Shown here one piece after another: positions 1 to 6,982 of a DNA stretch of 33,819 bases. Position numbers and translations under genes: made by a program. Where the stretch lies: IMG/VR virus record IMGVR_UViG_3300022851_000059, positions 1-33,819 of that record. The stretch is one strand, 5' to 3'. Each line of letters begins with the position of its first letter. Positions within the stretch are counted from its first letter, which is position 1. The notes beneath the pieces are model-generated. The model saw only the letters and a list, made by a program, of their open reading frames with translations, did not search any database and was not told where the DNA came from. The stretch comes from a virus.

Positions 1-1
1 G

Positions 2-361
2 ACTAATGAAGAGAAGGTAATATACATCCTATCAAGTCCTGATGTTTCCTTGATGTGCAGTGTGCTTGAGAAATCAAACATGTGTTCATTAGCGTATACT
101 GAGTTTCATGCGATAGCCACAAGCCCGTCAGTTTTAGAAGCAGTAGGAGCAAGCTGTAAACATCAATTACTCATGGCCCAACCAGCAGTTACAAGGGCAA
201 CGATTGAATATGCAGTCAGTTCCCTCAGGGCATCATCAGATAGAAAGTTACTCATTCAGCTTGCCCAACCTAAGGATGGCGAGGGCGGGGCTGACCTTGA
301 TGTAACATCAGTCTTAAAAGAACTCCTATCAGAGTCTGACGATAAGGACTTCGTGTCTTAA
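2..361 (+). CDS. Left-truncated phage protein, probable small terminase subunit (module A)
   Basis: The reading frame is open to the left edge, so the first visible codon (base 2) is internal and the true start lies outside the window. The 119 visible residues are mostly helical, polar and acidic at the end, with no membrane segment or catalytic motif that I recognise. The assignment rests mainly on position: the gene ends 12 bases before a large terminase gene, where small terminase subunits normally sit, and module B has a small terminase-like gene at the equivalent place. A small terminase would recognise phage DNA and recruit the large subunit for packaging. The sequence is not obviously alignable with the module B protein, so the role is inferred. 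It could also be another small DNA-binding protein. Confidence 0.5.
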   Translation, partial: TNEEKVIYILSSPDVSLMCSVLEKSNMCSLAYTEFHAIATSPSVLEAVGASCKHQLLMAQPAVTRATIEYAVSSLRASSDRKLLIQLAQPKDGEGGADLDVTSVLKELLSESDDKDFVS

Positions 362-373
362 GAGGGGGGTGCT

Positions 374-2278
374 ATGATGTATCTTCATATATCCCTCTTC
401 AAGTACTTACAGCTAACGTGGTCGATGATTGAGCCTAACACTCCCTTCATATCCAACTGGCACATTCGTTACTTGTGCGATGTCTTAGAAAACGTGGGGC
501 CGGGAGAACGATTACTAATCAACCTCCCCCCAAGGTCTACAAAGAGTCTCCTAATCAATGTCATCTATCCTTGCTGGATGTGGGCGTGTAAAAATGCGGG
601 GGAGAAAGTTATCAACGTATCATATGCATCTCAATTGGCAACGACATTTAATATCCAACGTAGAACAATCTTACAGCACCCTCTACATAAAAAGCTTTTT
701 ACGCACATACGTATAACCGACATGAACAGACAAGCTAAGACAATCAACGACCAGCAAGGTTTCTTCTACGCAGTATCAACTAATGGACAAATTACGGGGA
801 GCGGCGGTAGTTGCTTTGTGGGAGAGACTGAGCTCATCACACCAACAGGACGGGAACTTATAGAAAATATTAAAGTAGGAGACTACGTACTATCATATAA
901 TCACACAACTAAAATAAATGAATTCAAACGAGTTGAAGTTACACGAACCTTAAATGACAAGGAAGTCATTCAATTAACGTGGTTGGGCGGGGTTAAAGGA
1001 TTAACATGTACCCCTGACCACTTGTTATTTAACGGGAGTGAATACATTGAAGCACAATCCATTACACAACTGTTTTTATTGTCAGATACAGTTCAGGCTA
1101 AAGACGGGACAAATGAACAAGTTAACTACACATCCGAACACCCAACTCTTCTGCAAGGGAGAGTGTTATCACATGGCAAGACGGGAAGGGCGGAAAGAAG
1201 AACTGTCTTTGATATACAAGTTGAAGGAAACCATAACTTCTACGCCAACGATATCTTAGCACACAACTGTATCATATTAGATGACCCAGAGAATCCATTA
1301 CATATAGAGAGTCCGACATACAGAGATAATACAAAGCACTTTGCAACACAGGTATTACCCTCAAGGCTTAACAGCGCGAACGGGGTAATCATATGTGTTC
1401 AACAAAGGTTACATCCTGATGACCTCTCAGCCCATTATAAAAAGGCGGGGTGGCGGCACATCTCTATACCAGCAACTACTGATATAGATAGACTCTATAG
1501 CTTACACAGTGGCAAGACATACACTTACAAAGCAGGTACAACATTAGATAATATACGATTACCACAATCAAAGCTTAATCAATTACGTTTAGACATGGGT
1601 GATGGCCCATTCAATGCACAATATCTACAAGATCCTAAAGAAGAAGACGTACAAACTGTTCAACGTTCATGGCTTAAGTTTAGTGAACCAGAGTTTCCTA
1701 TCCCTGAAACGGGGGGTAAAGGGTTCACAAAGGTTATATCAGTAGACTGTAGCTTTACTAAGTCTGTTAACAGTGACTATAACGCATTCGTTTGTGCGAG
1801 ACACAACAACGTTGATTACATGGTTGATTGGGTGATGAATAAGAAACTTGATTTCACTGAACTCACAGAGCACTTAATTAAAAGCATAAAGAATTACAGA
1901 CCTGATTACATACTTATTGAAGAGAAGGCAAATGGTGCTGCACTAATTGCTACCCTACGGAAGGCGGGCATAGAGAACATCATAAGCTATAGCCCCTCTT
2001 CAAGTAAGATACAGCGGTTCAATCAGTGCCTCCCCCGCATCAAGCAAGGTCATCTATATTTAAGTGGGGCGGTACCTGAAGAATTTATATCACAGCTAAC
2101 TTACTTCCCTAACGTAAAGCACGATGACATGGTCGATGCACTGGTTCAAATATTCCTTGCTTCAACATTCGTACCCCCGGTTAAGAAGAACCCTAAAGAT
2201 ATTCCTCACAGTAAAGAATGGTTCCAGGAAATGGCGAGAGCAAATAAAAAGCCTAGAGCAAGTGTTAATGATTGGTAA
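374..2278 (+). CDS. terL: Phage terminase large subunit interrupted by a mini-intein (module A)
   Basis: This is the packaging motor ATPase and nuclease. The precursor has 634 residues; removing the intein (residues 147-298) leaves 482, matching the 483-residue core of the module B terminase. The Walker A-like loop is LPPRSTKS (51-58). Walker B is IILDDP (300-305), directly after the intein. The C-terminal RNase H-like nuclease shows the expected acidic residues in VISVDCSF, YILIEEKANG and KHDDMVDA. All catalytic residues appear intact. The start ATG at 374 is preceded by the G-rich ribosome site AGAGGGGGGTG, and a second ATG follows immediately. Portal follows after about 30 bases, the usual packaging order. 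Activity should depend on protein splicing, because the intein separates the two ATPase motifs. Confidence 0.96.
   Translation: MMYLHISLFKYLQLTWSMIEPNTPFISNWHIRYLCDVLENVGPGERLLINLPPRSTKSLLINVIYPCWMWACKNAGEKVINVSYASQLATTFNIQRRTILQHPLHKKLFTHIRITDMNRQAKTINDQQGFFYAVSTNGQITGSGGSCFVGETELITPTGRELIENIKVGDYVLSYNHTTKINEFKRVEVTRTLNDKEVIQLTWLGGVKGLTCTPDHLLFNGSEYIEAQSITQLFLLSDTVQAKDGTNEQVNYTSEHPTLLQGRVLSHGKTGRAERRTVFDIQVEGNHNFYANDILAHNCIILDDPENPLHIESPTYRDNTKHFATQVLPSRLNSANGVIICVQQRLHPDDLSAHYKKAGWRHISIPATTDIDRLYSLHSGKTYTYKAGTTLDNIRLPQSKLNQLRLDMGDGPFNAQYLQDPKEEDVQTVQRSWLKFSEPEFPIPETGGKGFTKVISVDCSFTKSVNSDYNAFVCARHNNVDYMVDWVMNKKLDFTELTEHLIKSIKNYRPDYILIEEKANGAALIATLRKAGIENIISYSPSSSKIQRFNQCLPRIKQGHLYLSGAVPEEFISQLTYFPNVKHDDMVDALVQIFLASTFVPPVKKNPKDIPHSKEWFQEMARANKKPRASVNDW
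812..1267 (+). other. Mini-intein (152 aa) inside the module A large terminase
   Basis: The intein starts at Cys147 (CFVGETELITPTG, block A) and ends at His297-Asn298 followed by Cys299 as the +1 extein nucleophile (ILAHN/C, block G). A block B-like CTPDH motif lies in the middle, and a block F-like stretch ending in NHNFYAND lies just before the C-terminal junction. There is no LAGLIDADG or other homing-endonuclease domain, and the length fits a splicing-only mini-intein. It sits exactly between a GSGGS loop and the Walker B strand, a conserved ATPase site of the kind inteins favour. The GC-rich words typical of module A (for example GGGCGGGG near 985) also occur inside it, suggesting long residence. 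Every residue needed for splicing appears present. Confidence 0.95.
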
Positions 2279-2312
2279 CCCTCTACATAAAAACATAAAT
2301 CATTAAAAGGTG

Positions 2313-4025
2313 GTGAGTATCATCGATTGGTTTAACGCTAACGATCAAGGTAATAAAAATAAGACTGATATATTTAAAGAATATCAGAAGGTTCATACGT
2401 ACTTAGAGGTTACTGGTTACTACAAAAAGTTTCAAGAGTCATGGGACGTATGCTTAGGTAAGCAATGGCAAGACCTTGCAAACCTCCCCCCAATCATTCT
2501 GAATGTGGTGGGCCGGGTAGTTGACTTGTTCGTTGCATTCATATGTAGTGAGAAAATTGTAGTGCGACTAAGGGATGAATCGAACATTAATCTGGTAAGC
2601 AAAATAAACACTATCATAACAAAACGGTGGGAAGCAAGTAAGATGGACTCTCTTATTAGGAAGAACATCAAAGAACTAGCGGTTGGCGGGGATATGGCAT
2701 TCCATGTTTATTGGGATTCGAACATTAAGACCTCATTCAAGGAGGTTAAGAATAAAATCAGTGGAGACTTCTCTACTGAGACTATAGATCCTAACCGTGT
2801 ATTCCTTGGTAACACATCTAGCCCCACCATTAATAAGGAAGGGCGGGCGTGGCAGCCATGGATTATCCTTACCTCAGTAGAGCATATTTATAACATAAGA
2901 CAAATGGCTAGAGATAATGGTCACCCGAATCCTGAAACAATTGTTACCTCTGCATTAACGGGTAGTAGTGAGAACCATTATAACCAGGACTTACTCATCC
3001 AGGACGATTTGATTCAACTCTACACTAAGTATTATATAGAGAGCGGAACGGTGTGGTGTGTTCAAGCTACTGACCGTGACATTATACGACAACCATGGGA
3101 TACAGGTTTAACCCTCTACCCCATTGCTTATACTAACTGGCACAGTAAGCCTAACTCATATCGCGGGGTCGGGGCTGTTGAGAATGTTATATCGACTCAA
3201 TATATATTAAATCAATTACATTCAATGATGGCTAAGTGGATTAAGGCAATGGCATTCGGTAAGTATGCGTTCAACGTGGACATTATGCAGGAAATGAATA
3301 ATCTTGTAGGTGAAGCCATCCCGGTACGTGGGGCGGAGGATCTTAATAAAGTTATCTATCCGCTGCCCGTAGCCTCGATGCATCCAGGCGTCATGAGGTT
3401 TATTGAATCCACCTATAGCAAGTTACTTGATACTATGGGTGCAACAGATGCATTGATGGGTAATGTTAGACCTGATAATGCCTCAGCTATTGTAGCCGCC
3501 CAAAGGTTTGCGGCAGTTCCATTAGAGAACCCTAAGCAATCCCTCTACCAATGCATTGAGGATCTATCCCTTATATGGTTGGACTTCATGGGAACTTACT
3601 ATACAGCCCCACGGGACGGGGTAAGTACTGATACCCTTAAGAAATTAGATTTAGATGTACTCATAGATATAGGAGCTTCAACCTTCTATTCAGATATCTC
3701 TGTAATGCAGACACTTGATAACTTAATAAGTAAGCAACTCATTACTAAGCGGCAGTACTTGGAACGTGCAGTCGATAACTTCATACCTGATAAGCAAGGG
3801 ATCCTTGATGATCTTATAGAGGAAGAAGAAGCAGCTCAAGCTATGCAGGAACAGCAACCTCCTGTAGATGGACAACAACCTCCTGCGGGCGGCGGCCCAC
3901 CTGATGTAGCACAAGTAATAGAATCATTACCCCCAGATTTACGAGAACAGATAATGCATGTGTATCAAACTAAAGGGTCTGAAGAAGCATTAGCATTACT
4001 ACAGGATATTACGAGCCAACAATAA
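2313..4025 (+). CDS. Phage portal protein (module A)
   Basis: About 570 residues, homologous to the module B portal. Shared landmarks include the N-terminal LGKQWQDL versus EGDHWRGL region, the central NxxRPxNAxAIxAxQ stretch (GNVRPDNASAIVAAQRFAAVPLENPK in A, split by minor differences in B), and a C-terminal Pro/Gln-rich linker followed by a short helical tail. It would form the dodecameric ring at the capsid vertex through which DNA is packaged and ejected. Start choice is uncertain. GTG codons at 2310 and 2313 overlap an almost perfect ribosome binding site (AAGGTGGTGA, 2307-2316), which would be better spaced for ATC at 2322. An in-frame TAA at 2304 excludes any start further upstream. 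It lies between terminase and scaffold, as expected. Confidence 0.93.
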   Translation: MSIIDWFNANDQGNKNKTDIFKEYQKVHTYLEVTGYYKKFQESWDVCLGKQWQDLANLPPIILNVVGRVVDLFVAFICSEKIVVRLRDESNINLVSKINTIITKRWEASKMDSLIRKNIKELAVGGDMAFHVYWDSNIKTSFKEVKNKISGDFSTETIDPNRVFLGNTSSPTINKEGRAWQPWIILTSVEHIYNIRQMARDNGHPNPETIVTSALTGSSENHYNQDLLIQDDLIQLYTKYYIESGTVWCVQATDRDIIRQPWDTGLTLYPIAYTNWHSKPNSYRGVGAVENVISTQYILNQLHSMMAKWIKAMAFGKYAFNVDIMQEMNNLVGEAIPVRGAEDLNKVIYPLPVASMHPGVMRFIESTYSKLLDTMGATDALMGNVRPDNASAIVAAQRFAAVPLENPKQSLYQCIEDLSLIWLDFMGTYYTAPRDGVSTDTLKKLDLDVLIDIGASTFYSDISVMQTLDNLISKQLITKRQYLERAVDNFIPDKQGILDDLIEEEEAAQAMQEQQPPVDGQQPPAGGGPPDVAQVIESLPPDLREQIMHVYQTKGSEEALALLQDITSQQ

Positions 4026-4189
4026 CGACCTCATACGAGCCCCGTTAAGCCACCTGTTTTATTTATCAGGCATCAAGACACCTTACTTATCAAAGCCCTC
4101 TACGGGTTAGCAGTACATAACATTACCGACCGGGCGGCTACTCGGGTGAAAACATCAGTCCACTCAGGACTTAAAAGGGAGGGCTTTAC
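4026..4189 (+). other. Intergenic stretch between module A portal and scaffold
   Basis: This 164-base gap holds no convincing gene. It contains one copy of the CCCTCTA word (about 4099), which with GGGTT forms a small hairpin (AGCCC, tctac, GGGTT), and a weak CCTG/CAGG inverted repeat near 4050-4070. The scaffold ribosome binding site (AAAAGGGAGGG) lies at its right end. No convincing sigma-70 promoter was seen, although a leader or processing signal for the scaffold-coat transcript is possible. Confidence 0.4.
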
Positions 4190-5032
4190 ATGGAAGAACA
4201 AAAAGACTACAGCGTAGACGACCTATTAAATATGAGCGAAGAAGACTTCGAAGCTCTAGCAACAGATACGGTTAAGTGTACTGGATGTGGAATGACTCCT
4301 TGTATCTGTGATAGTGCAGAGGCTACTACTGAGGCACCAACAGACAATGACCCCGAACCGGGCGGGGAAGAGGACTTAGAGGATTATGACACTAATACGG
4401 AAACAGATGAGGGGGCGAACGAATCTACTGGTAAGACATTCACCCAAGAAGAGGTTAATACAATCATTAAGAAGCGGCTGGCTAAGGAGAAGGGTAAAGC
4501 ACCAGATGACCCCCTCTATTCATTCGCTATGGAGATTGTATCTGAATCTGGTATGGCACCTGAAGACTTCATCGCCCAAGCAAGGGCGGGGCGGGCTAAG
4601 AATCGTGAAGCTTATGAAACTAAGAAAGCATCTATGGAAGGTGTATCCCCTGAAGTCTATAAGGAGCTACAAGAGGCTAGGCAGATAAAGTCACAACATG
4701 CAGAGGATCAACGTAGGCGGCAAGGTGTAACTGAATTCCAAGCAGAGTTCCCTGATGTTTCATTGGATGATGTACCGGATGATATCGTACAGAAGTTCTT
4801 TGATAATGGTGGATCCCTGGTTGACCTATATGCCCGCCACGCGGTGAAACAGTTAAGGTCACAGAAACCTGATACTACTAAGCAAGCACCCGGTTCAGTA
4901 TCTAGCAAAGGGGCGGCTAAGAAGACACTGACTATGAAGGATCTGGAAGGTAAAGATAAACAATTCTTTATGGACAACTTAGATGAGATTGAAAAGCTAT
5001 ATGGTGATAAGCAGAAGAGGGGCGGGTATTAA
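4190..5032 (+). CDS. Capsid scaffold protein with an N-terminal Cys cluster (module A)
   Basis: 280 residues, strongly acidic N-terminal half (many Asp, Glu, Thr), then the motif TFTQEEVNTIIKKRLAKEKG that is typical of phage scaffold proteins. A helical middle and a lysine-rich end (KQKRGGY) follow. Scaffolds template procapsid assembly and then leave the shell. The module B gene at the same position has the equivalent YYTQDEINRMMADRARRE motif. Unlike B, the A protein carries four cysteines near its start, C30-x2-C33-x4-C38-x-C40, which could bind zinc. ATG 4190 has a good ribosome site (AAGGGAGGG, 9 bases upstream). The coat protein follows after 58 bases that contain two CCCTCTA words, one of them in a small CCCT-ctac-AGGG hairpin. 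Confidence 0.85.
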   Translation: MEEQKDYSVDDLLNMSEEDFEALATDTVKCTGCGMTPCICDSAEATTEAPTDNDPEPGGEEDLEDYDTNTETDEGANESTGKTFTQEEVNTIIKKRLAKEKGKAPDDPLYSFAMEIVSESGMAPEDFIAQARAGRAKNREAYETKKASMEGVSPEVYKELQEARQIKSQHAEDQRRRQGVTEFQAEFPDVSLDDVPDDIVQKFFDNGGSLVDLYARHAVKQLRSQKPDTTKQAPGSVSSKGAAKKTLTMKDLEGKDKQFFMDNLDEIEKLYGDKQKRGGY

Positions 5033-5090
5033 GCCCTCTAAAACAACAGGCCCTCTACAGGGTACTATAAATGAAGAGAGATGATTTATC

Positions 5091-5918
5091 ATGGCATTAT
5101 CAAATTTCCATTCAAACATCGTGGCGGCTACGGTATTGCGTACGCTGGAGGCAGAACTAGTAACAGATAAGATTACATTTCAGAAATATTCAGGGAAGGT
5201 TAAGTCAGGTGCAAGCTTAACATTCCCTTCACTTGCTGATCCTACAGTTTCTGCATATGGTGGGACTGTAACGTACGAAGAGTTGGTTGACTCCGCTGTT
5301 ACTATGCCTATCAACCAAGAAACCTACTTTGGATTTAAGGTAGATAAGCTGGATCAACAGAGAGCTGGAGTTAATCTGTTGATGGATCAATCAAAACGTG
5401 CGGGCTACGGACTAAAGAAATCTTGTGATGAGTATGTATTAGGTTTATATGCAGGACTTACTGCCGGCGTAACTGCAACTATCACTACTGCTAATATCCT
5501 CTCAACACTTGCTGAGATCGGTACTCAGCTTGCAGAGCAGAATGTTGACCATCCCTGGATTGTTCTCCCTCCTTCCGTCATCGCTAAGATTAAACTTGCA
5601 GGAGTTAGGTTCCAGGTTAACTCAGGTTCTAAAGGTGGAAAAGGCGGGGCTGAGGTATTTGTACAGGATGATATCAAAATGGATATCTACCAAAGTAACT
5701 TAGTAACAGAGTCTAGCTCTGATGTATTTGAAGTCCTTGCTGGTTCTTATGAGTCTATCGGGTTCGCTCAGCAAATCATGGATGTAGAAACTATCCAGGT
5801 ACTTCAAGGTTACCGTGGTTCAGCAGTACAAGGCTTCCATGTATATGGTGCTAAGATCTTGAAAGAGTATGAGTTGGTTCGTGCAACACTGACAATCGGT
5901 TCAGAGACAACTATCTAA
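5091..5918 (+). CDS. Major capsid protein, P22 coat-like (module A)
   Basis: 275 residues. The sequence aligns along its whole length with the module B coat protein: the N-terminal helix, the TFPSLADPTVSAY versus RFPGLNRPTVQAY strand, VTYEELVDSAVTM, the YFGFKVDKLD segment, and the closing HVYGAKILKEYELVRATL versus HVFGADILRPKEVIRLSL. This pattern is that of P22 gene 5-like, HK97-fold coat proteins, and about 275 residues is short for the family. It would build the icosahedral shell around the scaffold. ATG 5091 follows GAGAGATGATTTATC, nearly the same leader as the next gene, and the ribosome site is weak for such a highly expressed protein. A perfect 7-bp hairpin (5925-5944) follows the stop codon. 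Confidence 0.92.
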   Translation: MALSNFHSNIVAATVLRTLEAELVTDKITFQKYSGKVKSGASLTFPSLADPTVSAYGGTVTYEELVDSAVTMPINQETYFGFKVDKLDQQRAGVNLLMDQSKRAGYGLKKSCDEYVLGLYAGLTAGVTATITTANILSTLAEIGTQLAEQNVDHPWIVLPPSVIAKIKLAGVRFQVNSGSKGGKGGAEVFVQDDIKMDIYQSNLVTESSSDVFEVLAGSYESIGFAQQIMDVETIQVLQGYRGSAVQGFHVYGAKILKEYELVRATLTIGSETTI

Positions 5919-5924
5919 TTAAGT

Positions 5925-5944
5925 AGAGGGGTTCAGTCCCCTCT
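5925..5944 (+). other. Stem-loop after the module A coat gene
   Basis: AGAGGGG (5925-5931), loop TTCAGT, CCCCTCT (5938-5944): a perfect 7-bp stem seven bases after the coat-gene stop. There is no T-run, so it is more likely an mRNA 3' stabiliser or processing site than a full terminator. It contains the reverse complement of the CCCTCTA word that is frequent in this module. Confidence 0.6.
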
Positions 5945-5981
5945 TCAATTAAACTAAATATGAGAGAGAGAGTGATTTATA

Positions 5982-6365
5982 ATGGGTCTTTTAGTTGTAA
6001 ACAAAACTTTAACCTTTAATACATTAGCAACATCAGCAGCAACAGCGGCTACTTCAACTACTGCAGATGGAGCTCAATTGTTTGATATTGTACCTACTAC
6101 TAAAGCAGGTATCATCAAGATAGTTAACGCTTCAGGAGCCAATGGTACAGTTACGTTCAGCTTAGCAGTTGGTACACATGGCGGGAAGGCTAGTGCAGCT
6201 CTAACAGGTTCAGTAGCACAAGGTGTTACATCTTACCTTCAGGTTGATAGTGGTAAGTATGCAAACGATGATGGTGAGTTCGCTCTTACTATTACACCTG
6301 CCTCGGGTAAGAAGCTTCTGACAGACCACGCACTGACAGTTGAATACATTCAAGCAGCCCTATAA
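5982..6365 (+). CDS. Capsid decoration-like protein (module A)
   Basis: 127 residues, rich in Ala, Thr and Gly, with no Cys or membrane segment; it looks like a small beta-rich domain. It is homologous to the module B protein directly after the B coat gene: both end in a shared stretch (TPASGKKLLTDHALTVEY in A, TPATGKRLLTDHALTVSV in B). Position after coat and size fit a head decoration or stabilisation protein that binds the outer shell. That role is inferred from order; no named family was recognised. ATG 5982 is preceded by GAGAGAGAGTGATTTATA, resembling the coat-gene leader. An intrinsic terminator follows at 6376-6423. Confidence 0.65.
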   Translation: MGLLVVNKTLTFNTLATSAATAATSTTADGAQLFDIVPTTKAGIIKIVNASGANGTVTFSLAVGTHGGKASAALTGSVAQGVTSYLQVDSGKYANDDGEFALTITPASGKKLLTDHALTVEYIQAAL

Positions 6366-6375
6366 TAAAACTAGG

Positions 6376-6423
6376 TAGCCCCTCTCCTTTGCTCAGTCAT
6401 CGGTGGGGGGGCTATTTTTATTT
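6376..6423 (+). terminator. Intrinsic terminator after the module A decoration gene
   Basis: TAGCCCC (6376-6382) pairs with GGGGCTA (6408-6414), followed by TTTTTATTT. The loop of about 25 nt is long. It lies just upstream of the next gene's ribosome site, so incomplete termination would lower expression of the fibre-like genes relative to coat and decoration proteins. Module B has a terminator at exactly the same point (17464-17487). Confidence 0.75.
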
Positions 6424-6447
6424 CGAAAGAAAGGATGGTGCATAACG

Positions 6448-6963
6448 ATGAGCTTAACAGATCCAGTATTTGATGATGACACTATTCAACAGCTATCAGA
6501 TACACCTAACGCAACCGAGGGATTAACACCTGCACAACTCAAGGCTAAGTTCGACAAAGGTGTTGCAGATATTAAGACATACCTTGGATCATTAATAGAT
6601 GAACTTGAAAACTCCACCAGCGGTGCAGAGGGGGCGGCATCAATTGGTGTGACATACAAAAGCTTGCCCTCTACAGTACAGTCAGCATTAGATACAGTCA
6701 CTACGGATATAGAAGCCAACGTAGACACAGTTCAAGGTAACGTAGACACAGTTCAAGGTAACGTCGATGCAGTGCAGTCTAATGTAGATTCCCTGACATC
6801 AGCAGACATTAGTTATGATAATAGCGTGTCAAACATCCCTAACGCACCCTCTACAGCTCAGCAAGCTATCGAGGAAGTGGCAGTGTTGACGGGGGTAGAT
6901 GGCCTTCAGGCACTGATAGATAACAGTCTAAAGCGGATTGCATGGGGCGGCGCACCATACTAA
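6448..6963 (+). CDS. Fibre-like structural protein with coiled-coil heptads (module A)
   Basis: 171 residues from ATG 6448, chosen because AAAGGATGGTG lies 8 bases upstream; the open frame extends further but would overlap the terminator. The start (SLTDPVFDDDTIQQLSDTP) and the LTPAQLKAKFDKGVADIKTYL region resemble N-terminal attachment segments of phage fibres and baseplate accessory proteins. Next comes a run of seven-residue repeats (VDTVQGN, VDTVQGN, VDAVQSN, VDSLTSA) that should form a trimeric coiled coil, then a second helical part. It probably contributes to the receptor-binding apparatus together with the next gene. No enzyme motif is visible. Family assignment is tentative. Confidence 0.65.
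   Translation: MSLTDPVFDDDTIQQLSDTPNATEGLTPAQLKAKFDKGVADIKTYLGSLIDELENSTSGAEGAASIGVTYKSLPSTVQSALDTVTTDIEANVDTVQGNVDTVQGNVDAVQSNVDSLTSADISYDNSVSNIPNAPSTAQQAIEEVAVLTGVDGLQALIDNSLKRIAWGGAPY
6721..6783 (+). repeat. 21-bp tandem repeat encoding VDxVQxN heptads
   Basis: Two identical 21-bp units (6721-6741 and 6742-6762) and one diverged unit (6763-6783) encode the coiled-coil heptads of the fibre-like gene. The exact identity of the first two suggests a recent slippage duplication that lengthened the coil by one heptad. Confidence 0.85.
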
Positions 6964-6982
6964 ATATAAGGAGTGATGAACA

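Noticed and set aside
1038-1259. A small Cys-containing frame inside the intein region.
   Set aside because: It is out of frame within the terminase-intein gene, has no ribosome site, and the host frame has all intein motifs.
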